From positions 1 to 62,428 of the forward strand of contig CAMHIP010000002.1 in assembly GCA_946185205.1 (NCBI GenBank): DNA of 62,428 nucleotides, given 5' to 3'. The position numbers and the translations under genes are program-made. Below, in pieces: positions 37,212 through 44,538 of the stretch. Under the pieces are notes generated by a model, which searched no databases, had not been told where the DNA came from, and saw only the letters and a list, made by a program, of their open reading frames with translations. Numbering within the stretch: the first letter of the stretch is position 1; every line of letters starts with the position of its first letter. Source of the stretch: an uncultured Bacteroidales bacterium. Its GTDB lineage: Bacteria; Bacteroidota; Bacteroidia; Bacteroidales; UBA932.

Positions 37212-38468
37212 TTATTTGCTATCGGTCAGCCGCCGGACGGCGGGGTTGTAGAGATATTCGGCCGCATCGGAGAAGAGCAGGCGGCTGTCGGTGAGATCCA
37301 GCTCCGTGAGCCAGGCAAAGTCCGCATCCGTCAGCGCCAGCGGACGGTAGCCCGCATCGGTGCCGTGCTCCAGGGCATATTGCAGGCGCTGGCTGTCATC
37401 GGCCGTGCACATGGCCCGCAGGGCGTCTCCCTTGAGCAGCACCTCCGCCAGGTCGCGCTGCAAGGGCGTCAACGAAGCGTCCGCGTCCAGCCGGGCGCGT
37501 TCCTCGGCATAGCGCCGGCGCACGCAGGCGGCGTATTCCGCCCCGTTTTGCGCCCCGGGCGCGAAATCCGGACGGTCCGGGTCCAGCCGGTAGTGCGGCA
37601 GGTGTCCGTACACATCATTTACAGCCGCATACGCGCCCTCATAGCGCAGCACGGGGGCCAGGTCTTCCCGCAGGGAAAAGCGGCTCACGGTAAGTTCCCG
37701 GCGGTCCGGCACCCAGTAGAGTTCCGCCGTCTCGCCGGGCAGGGTCCAGATGGAGGCCGACACGGCGTTGTCGCCCAGCACGATGTGTGTCCGTGCCGTC
37801 TGGCGTTGGCGGAACCGGAAAACCGCTACGCCGTCGTCATCGAAGCGCGCAGAGGCGTAGCCGGTCATCCCGGGACGCCGGCCCTCTGTCCGGGCAATGC
37901 AAAGAATCGGAAGGACCGGCTGCGTGACCGGGATATGGACCCGGACCGTCGTATAGCCCGGCTCCCGGCAGGCTTCCGGCAAGCGGGCTGACACCGTCAC
38001 TCCGTCCGGGGATCCGGCCGCGAGCCGGATCGGCCGCCCGGTCAGGTCGATGCCGTAGAAATGGAAGCCGCCGGTGGACTCCCCTTCGAGGAAATCACAG
38101 TGCTCCGCCGCGCGGGGCAACGGGTCGAAATAAAGCTTGAAATCCCGCCAGCCTTCGCCGGGAAGCTGCGCTTCGCGGATGTATTCGTGCGTCCCGGGAA
38201 CAATCCCGGAGGCGGCGTGGAGCGGGTAGCGCCTGCCGTCGGCATACAGGCAGGTCGCGGTGTCGATGGTAAACCACCAGTCCGGAATGTAGTAGGCGCG
38301 CATCGAGAAGACGGTCGCCGTGTCCGTGCGCTCGACGCGCATCAGTTCCAGCGTGGTGGAATTGCGGAAAGCGTAGTGCGGAAAGTCCACGACAGCGGGC
38401 AGCCCGGGCCGGCAGCCTGCCGCCAGGATGCAGAGAATCAAGGAGATCCGAAGCCCGCGTCCCATCAT
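37212..38468 (-). CDS. Unknown lipoprotein, resembles the N-terminal part of TlpA-type proteins
   Basis: A 418-aa lipoprotein (lipobox ILAAGC). An N-terminal beta-sandwich (FRNSTTLELMRVERTDTATVFSM; WWFTIDTATCLYADGRRY) is followed by a second beta region and a helical segment with EYAACVRRRYAEERARL. Bacteroidetes proteins that sit in BlaI-M56 operons often have these domains plus a C-terminal thioredoxin domain; this one stops at LYNPAVRRLTDSK, just where that domain would begin, with no CxxC. Lies 3 nt after the M56 gene, so cotranslated. Family membership is inference. Confidence 0.55.
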   Translation of the reverse strand: MMGRGLRISLILCILAAGCRPGLPAVVDFPHYAFRNSTTLELMRVERTDTATVFSMRAYYIPDWWFTIDTATCLYADGRRYPLHAASGIVPGTHEYIREAQLPGEGWRDFKLYFDPLPRAAEHCDFLEGESTGGFHFYGIDLTGRPIRLAAGSPDGVTVSARLPEACREPGYTTVRVHIPVTQPVLPILCIARTEGRRPGMTGYASARFDDDGVAVFRFRQRQTARTHIVLGDNAVSASIWTLPGETAELYWVPDRRELTVSRFSLREDLAPVLRYEGAYAAVNDVYGHLPHYRLDPDRPDFAPGAQNGAEYAACVRRRYAEERARLDADASLTPLQRDLAEVLLKGDALRAMCTADDSQRLQYALEHGTDAGYRPLALTDADFAWLTELDLTDSRLLFSDAAEYLYNPAVRRLTDSK

Positions 38469-38471
38469 CCC

Positions 38472-39722
38472 CTACCTCCAGCCGAAATCAAGGGGCAGGA
38501 CCAGTTCTGCGGCCACGGTACGACCGTCCTTGATGGCCGGCGTCCAGCGGCCGTAGCCGATGACCAGTTTATGGATGGCCGCAGCCTGATCCTCGCGCAG
38601 GCGGTCCGTCAGAATCTGCGGCGAAGTGATCTGGCCGGAGGCGGAAATGATCACCTGCACCGGCACCAACCCCTCCAGGTCATCCAGTTCGTGCATCGCA
38701 TAAGAGCGCAGGACCATCTCTTTCGCCACGGCGGTCAGGTTGCCCGCAGAATCGTATTCGCACTTCGGGAGGACGTCCAGCTCGGTACAGGGCACCGCCG
38801 GCGCGGCTTCGGTTTCGGCAGCAGCGGTTGAAGCCGCCGGAGCGGTGTAGTAGAAATCCGTCTGTGTGCGCGCGTTCGCCAGCAGGGCGCAGGCCACCAG
38901 CGGCAGCAAATACAGCCCCCGGAGCGCCCGGATACCCGCCGAGCGGCCGCGCAGCATCATCCCGATGCGTTGCCGGAGCGGTTCGCCGCCATAGGGGACA
39001 CCGACCTGCAGGCCCCGTGCCGCAGCGGCCCGGCCGATCAGCGACAACTGATAGGCGCGGCATTCGTATCCTTCCGCCAGCACGGCGGCGTCAGCTTCGT
39101 ATTCGTGGAGGGTGCGCAGGTCGCGGCGCAGCGCCCACATCCAGGGATTGAACCACTGTGCGGCGGTCAGCATTTCCAGCAGGAAATCCTCCTCCGCGTG
39201 TCCCCCGCGGATATGCGCCCGCTCATGGGCGATGATTTCGGGGCATCCCCGCTCCCAGTCTGCGCGCGGCAGCACGATGCGGTGCAGCCAGCTCATGGGC
39301 TCCCGGATGCGGCCGGACACCACCACGCGGGTGCCGTCCGGCAGGCGGACCTGCTCTCCGGAGCGCAGGATACGGAACATCTGCACAGCGCCGGCCAGCC
39401 AGCGGAGCAGCACGACGGCGGCCCCGGCGGCATACAGCGCCAGCACGATCCGGGGCCAGACGGGGTCTGCCGCCGGAAGGGCCTCCGGCAGCGTCTGCGC
39501 CATGTCCGGGAGGGCCTCCGCAGCCTCCGCCATCCGCTCCACCCCCACCGTGCGGTGCAGCGTCAGCACACACGCAGGCAGCACCCAGCAGAGCACCGCC
39601 GCACCTGCGAGCAGGCAGCGGTTGAAGCGGTGGAAGGTCTCTCGCGCGAGCAGCAGCCGGTAGCCGGTCTGAGCCATCGCCAGCAGCGCCGCCACCTTGA
39701 GTATGTAGAGCAGGAGGGCCAT
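38472..39722 (-). CDS. M56 (BlaR1-type) membrane metallopeptidase with TonB C-terminal domain
   Basis: A 416-aa membrane peptidase. N-terminal LLYILKVAALLAMAQTGYRL and LLARETFHRFNR are typical of Bacteroidetes M56 proteins; membrane spans near 35-55, 90-115 and 250-265; the zinc motif is HERAH (about residue 165) with the third ligand in HEYEADAAVL. The C-terminus is a TonB-like domain (VPVQVIISASGQITSPQIL ... YGRWTPAIKDGRTV). It probably senses an envelope signal and inactivates the BlaI homologue two genes downstream. Confidence 0.9.
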   Translation of the reverse strand: MALLLYILKVAALLAMAQTGYRLLLARETFHRFNRCLLAGAAVLCWVLPACVLTLHRTVGVERMAEAAEALPDMAQTLPEALPAADPVWPRIVLALYAAGAAVVLLRWLAGAVQMFRILRSGEQVRLPDGTRVVVSGRIREPMSWLHRIVLPRADWERGCPEIIAHERAHIRGGHAEEDFLLEMLTAAQWFNPWMWALRRDLRTLHEYEADAAVLAEGYECRAYQLSLIGRAAAARGLQVGVPYGGEPLRQRIGMMLRGRSAGIRALRGLYLLPLVACALLANARTQTDFYYTAPAASTAAAETEAAPAVPCTELDVLPKCEYDSAGNLTAVAKEMVLRSYAMHELDDLEGLVPVQVIISASGQITSPQILTDRLREDQAAAIHKLVIGYGRWTPAIKDGRTVAAELVLPLDFGWR

Positions 39723-39727
39723 CGGGA

Positions 39728-39751
39728 CAAAGATAAGAAAAAATTAGTTAT
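39728..39751 (-). promoter_or_regulatory. Promoter/box of the M56 operon, shared with 41196-41220
   Basis: The minus strand has TATCTTTG ending only 5 nt before the start codon at 39722, which would give an almost leaderless mRNA. The whole 24-nt box differs from 41196-41220 at one base and one 1-nt indel. Confidence 0.5.
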
Positions 39752-39783
39752 GCCCGGCGTTTTTTTTCAAGCTGATCACATCC

Positions 39784-39847
39784 TGATTTACGTTTTATCC
39801 TTCGGCAAAAACTCCGAGGGTTAATTCATAACTGCCTGATAATCAGC
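39784..39847. repeat. 64-nt direct repeat flanking propeller D, left copy
   Basis: Identical to 41010-41073 except for 3 bases. It lies 62 nt upstream of the M56 start and 16 nt after the end of propeller D. It contains the short hairpin AACTC-CGA-GGGTT (GAGTT in the other copy). Confidence 0.92.
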
Positions 39848-39863
39848 CAAAGCTTCTTGACAA

Positions 39864-40997
39864 CTACAACACCGAAAAGAACAGCAGTACGGTCTCGCAG
39901 CCCTGCGCCTTGAGCTCCTGCAGCCGGGTGTACAGACGGCCTTTCGGGGCGGGAACATCCTCCAGCAGTTCGAGTTCCAGGACAGAAATCCACCGGTCCC
40001 CGTCCGAGCCGATCACCTGAAGCGGATCGGGATAGCCCTCAACGGTCAGTTTGGAGACCGTCCGCACGCCGTCAGGACGGGAGATAGCCAGTCGCCACAT
40101 CGGGTCGGACGCATAGCCGGCGTGATACCAGAACGCCATCGATTTCCCGGAGAGGACGGGGAAATCCGCACCGATCGCCATGCGCGGATCTTTTTCCATC
40201 ACTTCGGAAAACCTCTGAAACAGGCGTTCCCGGTTTTGTTCTTCCCATACCTCCGGGCCGAATGCATCGGGCAACAATGCCACCTCCGCCACGGGCGAGA
40301 ATCCGGACACATCCGCACGCCACAGTGTCGTCGTCCGGCCCGGGATGCTGAACAGGACCGCTCCCCTTGCAGTCCGGGTCTGGTGCATTTCTTCCATCAA
40401 CGAGCCCTCCAGCATCGACACCTCCATCGAAGAAACGGCCTCCCCCCGGGCATGGTCCCAGATCACCAGCCTGCCGGGAGTTTCCCCCTCGGGTTCGTAA
40501 CAAAAGACGCTGTGCGTCGCATCCAGAACCTCGAAATTGAGCAGATACCTACCCAGCGGTTCATCCGATTCCCAAGTCATTTCCGGCACACGGAAATGTC
40601 TGAAACCCTTGAGGATACGGTCATTGATCAAGAGTTCGGATGTCTCGGGACAATAAGCAAAACCGGACAGGTCCTGGTACTCGCCGGGACCACGGCCCTG
40701 CGCGTCCAGCACACCGGCCACACGTCCCTCCTCCAGCATATATACTTTGACCCCGGATGGATAATGCCCTGCCTGGAGAAAGGTTTTCGAGCCATAACGT
40801 TTCGCACTGAATGGCGTCGGAATCGGCATCTCGCGTTCATCGATCGGAAGGATTTCCCAGGAAACAGCGACCGTCTCAATATCAGCCGGAGCTGCCTCGT
40901 CTGTCCGGACCGTCCATTCTTTCGCGTTTTTCGGGCCGCAGGCGGCGAAAGCAATCAGCAGCGCTGACGCGAGAATCAGGTTCTTTTTCATCGTCAT
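39864..40997 (-). CDS. Six-bladed beta-propeller lipoprotein (propeller D)
   Basis: A 377-aa lipoprotein (MTMKKNLILASALLIAFAAC; ATG at 40991 also possible). It has the family signature VAGVLDAQGRGPGEYQDLSGF and further blades (SELLINDRILKGFRHFRVPE, TLWRADVSGFSPVAEVALL). The gene sits between two 64-nt direct repeats, so it could be a mobile or duplicated unit; the upstream copy ends 13 nt before its start codon and may carry its expression signals. A separate transcription unit from the M56 operon is likely. Confidence 0.78.
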   Translation of the reverse strand: MTMKKNLILASALLIAFAACGPKNAKEWTVRTDEAAPADIETVAVSWEILPIDEREMPIPTPFSAKRYGSKTFLQAGHYPSGVKVYMLEEGRVAGVLDAQGRGPGEYQDLSGFAYCPETSELLINDRILKGFRHFRVPEMTWESDEPLGRYLLNFEVLDATHSVFCYEPEGETPGRLVIWDHARGEAVSSMEVSMLEGSLMEEMHQTRTARGAVLFSIPGRTTTLWRADVSGFSPVAEVALLPDAFGPEVWEEQNRERLFQRFSEVMEKDPRMAIGADFPVLSGKSMAFWYHAGYASDPMWRLAISRPDGVRTVSKLTVEGYPDPLQVIGSDGDRWISVLELELLEDVPAPKGRLYTRLQELKAQGCETVLLFFSVL

Positions 40998-41009
40998 ATT
41001 GATAATCAA

Positions 41010-41073
41010 TGATTTACAATTTATCCTTCGGCAAAAACTCCGAGAGTTAATTCATAACTGCCTGATAATCAGC
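41010..41073. repeat. 64-nt direct repeat flanking propeller D, right copy
   Basis: Pairs with 39784-39847 (61 of 64 bases identical). Sequence outside the 64 nt is unrelated between the two sites. Confidence 0.92.
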
Positions 41074-41195
41074 GATGGGTCTTTACCGGCACGGTTCGAT
41101 TCATTTCAGGTCGCAGACCGTCAGAGGCCACTCCGGGAAGGCACAGACACCAAACGGGCAGAACAAGAACTCAACAAGCGGAAATTCTTGTCCCA

Positions 41196-41220
41196 CAAAG
41201 ATAAGAAAAATTTAGTTTAT
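41196..41220 (-). promoter_or_regulatory. Second copy of the M56-promoter box
   Basis: Contains TATCTTTG (minus strand 41203-41196) and the TAAACTAAATTTTTCT stretch. It lies just past the SDR gene stop (41227) and about 200 nt upstream of propeller D, so it could drive propeller D with a long leader that includes the 64-nt repeat. Confidence 0.4.
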
Positions 41221-41226
41221 CCCAAA

Positions 41227-41934
41227 TCAGTCAAACGCCAGTCCCGTATAGCGGCGGATGTAGAACTGGTCGATGGTCCCCTGCCCCTTCTTCGTGACGA
41301 GGAAGCGGACGATCTCGGCGATCTCCTCGGGCTGGATGAGTTCGTCCGGCTTGATGTCGGGACGCATCTTCGTGACCATTTCCGTGGCCACGCCGCCGGG
41401 ACTGATCAGGTGCACCCGGATGCCGAAGGGCTGGACCTCCTTGGCGAAGACCTTGGTGAAGCCCGTCAGCGCGTGCTTGGAAGAAGCATAGACGCTCTGG
41501 TGGATGTAGCCCTTGAAGCCCACCACCGAAGCGATGTTGATGACGATCGGCTTCTCGGATTTCTTGAGATACGGCAGGGCGGCCCGGCAGAGGAAGAAGG
41601 GTGCCTTGGCGTTGACCGCGAAGATGCGGTCCCACTGCTCCGGGCTGACCTCCTCGAAGGGGCCGGCCTGCGAGAGACCGGCGCAGTTGACGAGCAGGTC
41701 CAGCCCGCCCAGCTGCGCGACGCACTCTCCGACCACGCTCTCGTAAGACTCCGGAAGCGCCAGGTCCGCCGGGATGGCGACGGCGCTCCCGCAGGCCTCC
41801 GGGAGCGAAGCGATCACCTCTGCGAGGGCGGAGGCGTTCCGGGCCACGAGGGCCAGGTCGTAGCCGAGTGAAGCGAGTTCCGTTGCAATGACTTTTCCGA
41901 TGCCGCGCGAAGCGCCGGTGACGAGTGCTACCAT
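41227..41934 (-). CDS. Short-chain dehydrogenase/reductase
   Basis: A 235-aa NAD(P)-dependent SDR: cofactor motif TGASRGIG at the N-terminus, NCAG (about residue 88), catalytic Ser in NIASVVG and YASSK (about 150), then PGGVATEM. Closest by pattern to 3-oxoacyl-ACP-reductase-like/ sepiapterin-like SDRs, but substrate cannot be told. Last gene of a minus-strand run; 6 nt after lpxB. Confidence 0.88.
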   Translation of the reverse strand: MVALVTGASRGIGKVIATELASLGYDLALVARNASALAEVIASLPEACGSAVAIPADLALPESYESVVGECVAQLGGLDLLVNCAGLSQAGPFEEVSPEQWDRIFAVNAKAPFFLCRAALPYLKKSEKPIVINIASVVGFKGYIHQSVYASSKHALTGFTKVFAKEVQPFGIRVHLISPGGVATEMVTKMRPDIKPDELIQPEEIAEIVRFLVTKKGQGTIDQFYIRRYTGLAFD

Positions 41935-41940
41935 ATTGAT

Positions 41941-43065
41941 TTACTTGATTTTGAGTTCTTCCATCATCGCCCGGGCCACGGCGCGGGAGGCTCCGCTGCC
42001 ACCCAGCGACTGCCGGATGTCGGCGTAGTCCGCGAGCATCCGCTCCCGATAGGGCGCGTCCTCCACCAGGCGGCGCACTTCCGCGCTCACGGCCTCCGCC
42101 GTGAAATCCTCCTGGACCAGTTCGCGGAACGCCGGGCGGTCCAGGCAGAGATTGCCCAGGGAGATGTATTTGACATGGTCCATCACATGCAGGATGTGGC
42201 GCGCCACCCAGGCGGAGAAAGGCGAGGTGCTCCAGCAGACCACCTGCGGCGTCCCGATGAGCGCCGCTTCCAGCGAAGCGGTGCCGGAGTTGATGACGGC
42301 CGCATCCGCGTATTTCAGGATGTCGTAGGTCCGCCCGAAAAGCAGACTGACGTTCGTCCGCCCGGCGATGTACGGGGCGTAATCCGCCTCTGAACGGGCC
42401 GGAGCCCCGGCCACGACGAAACGCACGCCCTCCCAGCCGGGCAGCGCTGCCAGGCGGTCCGCCACCTGCATGCAGACGGGCATCATGCGGGAGATCTCCC
42501 CCTTGCGCGAGCCGGCGAGCAGGGCCACGTAGCGCCCTTCGACCGGCCGCTGGAAGGTATGGGCGTCCACCGCATCCAGCAGCGGATTGCCCCGATAGAC
42601 AAAGGGGATCCCCTGCTCCGTAAAGTACGGCACCTCAAAGGGGAACACGATGAAGAGCCGGTCCACCCAGGCCTTCAGCTTGCGGTTGCGCCCCGCGCGC
42701 GAAGCCCAGGTCTTGGGGGCGATATAGTAGAAAACGCGGATGTCGTGCCCGTGGCACCATTTCGCGATCTTCATGTTGAAGCCGGGATAGTCGATCAGGA
42801 TCACCACATCGGGCCGCCAGGCGGCGATGTCGGCCTTGCAGGCGCGCAGGTTGCGCAGGAGCTTGCCCGCGCTGCCCAGCACGTCGGTCAGGCCCATCAC
42901 GGCGCCCTCCTTGTAGTGATACACCAGCTCCGCTCCCGCCGCCTGCATCAGTTCGCCGCCCCGGCAGCGGATCTGCGCCGCGGGGTCTTCGGCGAGCAGG
43001 CCCCGGATGAGGTTGCTGCCGTGCAGGTCGCCGGAGGCCTCGCCGGCTATCAGATAATAGCGCAT
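41941..43065 (-). CDS. lpxB: Lipid-A-disaccharide synthase
   Basis: Joins UDP-2,3-diacylglucosamine and lipid X to the lipid A disaccharide at the inner membrane. The 374-aa GT-B protein has YLIAGEASGDLHGSNLIRGL at its N-terminus, VLIDYPGFNMKIAKW, YYIAPKTWA, LAGSRKGEISRMMPVC and the SGTASLEAALIGTPQVV donor-binding motif, all diagnostic for LpxB. It overlaps surE by 16 nt. Confidence 0.95.
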   Translation of the reverse strand: MRYYLIAGEASGDLHGSNLIRGLLAEDPAAQIRCRGGELMQAAGAELVYHYKEGAVMGLTDVLGSAGKLLRNLRACKADIAAWRPDVVILIDYPGFNMKIAKWCHGHDIRVFYYIAPKTWASRAGRNRKLKAWVDRLFIVFPFEVPYFTEQGIPFVYRGNPLLDAVDAHTFQRPVEGRYVALLAGSRKGEISRMMPVCMQVADRLAALPGWEGVRFVVAGAPARSEADYAPYIAGRTNVSLLFGRTYDILKYADAAVINSGTASLEAALIGTPQVVCWSTSPFSAWVARHILHVMDHVKYISLGNLCLDRPAFRELVQEDFTAEAVSAEVRRLVEDAPYRERMLADYADIRQSLGGSGASRAVARAMMEELKIK

Positions 43066-43874
43066 AGGCGGTCTAGTTCGGTCCGGTCCGTGTTGTCGAT
43101 ATTCTGCGGGGTGATGACCACATAGCCCTGCCGGAGCAGGACGTGGTCCGCATCGGCGGGGTTGCCGGGATTGTCCGTGAAGTCGCCGGCCATCACGTAA
43201 AGCTGCTCATCCGGCTCCAGGTGTGAAACGTAGCGGCAATCCTCTTCCGAGGGCGTATGGCCGCGCTGCCGCAGGAAGTCGCCGTAGTCCTGGTATTCCC
43301 GCTCCCAGTGGCCGTAGCCCATGCGGCCGGGACGGACGCCGTGCACCCGATCCGTGGGAAGGTCGGGGAAATTGATGTTGTAGAAGACGCCGAAACGATG
43401 GTCCAGCTGCGGGAGCAGTTTGTCGAGGATGCCCGGCAGGAGGTCCGTGACGCAGCTGAAGTCGGCGTCGTCACGGAAGGAGTCCAGACTCACGCCGATG
43501 GCGGGAATCCCATTCACGGCGCCTTCCATCGCGGCGCCGATGGTGCCGGAATAGATGGAGGCGGTGGCGGCGTTGCTGCCGTGGTTGACCCCGCTGACCA
43601 CGAGGTCCGGGCGCTCCGGGAAGAGGACGTTGTCGATGCCGAATTTGATGCAGCTCGCCGGTGTGCCGTCCAGGTACCACCAGTCTTCTCCTATCTTCTT
43701 GCCGAAGTGCTTCACGGCAATGGGTTTGTAGCCCATCGTCACGGCCATCGACATGCCGCTCTGCGCCCGCTTGGGCGCCACGATGGTCAGCTCGCCGTAT
43801 CGCTTCATCACATGCACCAGGGCCATCAGTCCCTTCGCATGGATCCCGTCGTCGTTGGTAATCAGTATCTTCAT
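43050..43874 (-). CDS. surE: 5'/3'-nucleotidase SurE
   Basis: Metal-dependent nucleoside monophosphate phosphatase. N-terminal ILITNDDGIHAKGL contains the Asp-Asp metal site; SGVNHGSNAATASIYSGTIGAAMEGA carries the Asn ligand and phosphate-binding Ser/Thr; NINFPD is also conserved. 274 aa, normal length. Start at 43874 lies 1 nt after the YggS stop. Confidence 0.94.
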   Translation of the reverse strand: MKILITNDDGIHAKGLMALVHVMKRYGELTIVAPKRAQSGMSMAVTMGYKPIAVKHFGKKIGEDWWYLDGTPASCIKFGIDNVLFPERPDLVVSGVNHGSNAATASIYSGTIGAAMEGAVNGIPAIGVSLDSFRDDADFSCVTDLLPGILDKLLPQLDHRFGVFYNINFPDLPTDRVHGVRPGRMGYGHWEREYQDYGDFLRQRGHTPSEEDCRYVSHLEPDEQLYVMAGDFTDNPGNPADADHVLLRQGYVVITPQNIDNTDRTELDRLCAII

Positions 43875-43875
43875 A

Positions 43876-44538
43876 TCAATATTGTCTTTCTCCGAAGATG
43901 GCCGTGCCGATGCGGACGATGGTGGCGCCGTAGTCGAGCGCGATGCGCCAGTCGCCGGACATGCCGATGGAAAGCTCCCGGAAATCGGCGAGCTCCGGGA
44001 AGAGGTCCCGCAGATAGGCCCGGAAGTCGGCGATGCGCTTAAAATCGGCGCGGATGTCCTCTTCGCAGTCGGTGTGCGTGGCCATACCCATCAGGCCGCA
44101 GAAACGGACGTGTGTGTATTTCCCGGCCCGGAAAAGGATGTCCAGGACCTCCTCTTCCTTGAAGCCGCTCTTGGTCTGCTCCGCCCCGATGTGCAGCTCC
44201 AGCAGGACGCTGACGACCTGGCCGTTCGCCTTGCCCCAGTCCTGGATGGCGTCCAGCAGGTGCTGGCTGTCCACGGACTGCACGAGATGCGCGTACGGGA
44301 GGACCAGCTTGAGTTTGTTGGTCTGCAGGTGCCCGATGAAATGCCATTCCAGATCCGCCAGGTCCTTCAGCTCCTCCACCTTGCGGGCGAATTCCTGTGG
44401 GCGGTTCTCCCCGAAACAGCGCTGCCCGGCGGCATAGGCCTCCCGGATGGCTTCGACGGGGTGGAATTTGGAAACTGCCACCAGCTTCACTTCCGGTGGC
44501 AGTTCCTTTTTGATCGCTATGATATTCTCTTGTATCAT
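43876..44538 (-). CDS. YggS-family PLP-binding protein
   Basis: PLP homeostasis protein of the YggS/PROSC (PLPBP) family, 220 aa. VKLVAVSKFHPVEAIREAY carries the PLP Lys; RCFGENRPQEF, LEWHFIGHLQTNK, LELHIGAEQTKSGF and LSIGMSGDWRIALDYGATIVRIGTAIFG are typical. The start is set at 44538, where TAATG joins the yidC stop and this start; the longer ORF upstream is a shadow of yidC. Confidence 0.93.
   Translation of the reverse strand: MIQENIIAIKKELPPEVKLVAVSKFHPVEAIREAYAAGQRCFGENRPQEFARKVEELKDLADLEWHFIGHLQTNKLKLVLPYAHLVQSVDSQHLLDAIQDWGKANGQVVSVLLELHIGAEQTKSGFKEEEVLDILFRAGKYTHVRFCGLMGMATHTDCEEDIRADFKRIADFRAYLRDLFPELADFRELSIGMSGDWRIALDYGATIVRIGTAIFGERQY

Noticed and set aside
38061..38831. Plus-strand frame across the lipoprotein/M56 junction
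   Set aside because: Antisense to both genes, no recognisable features.
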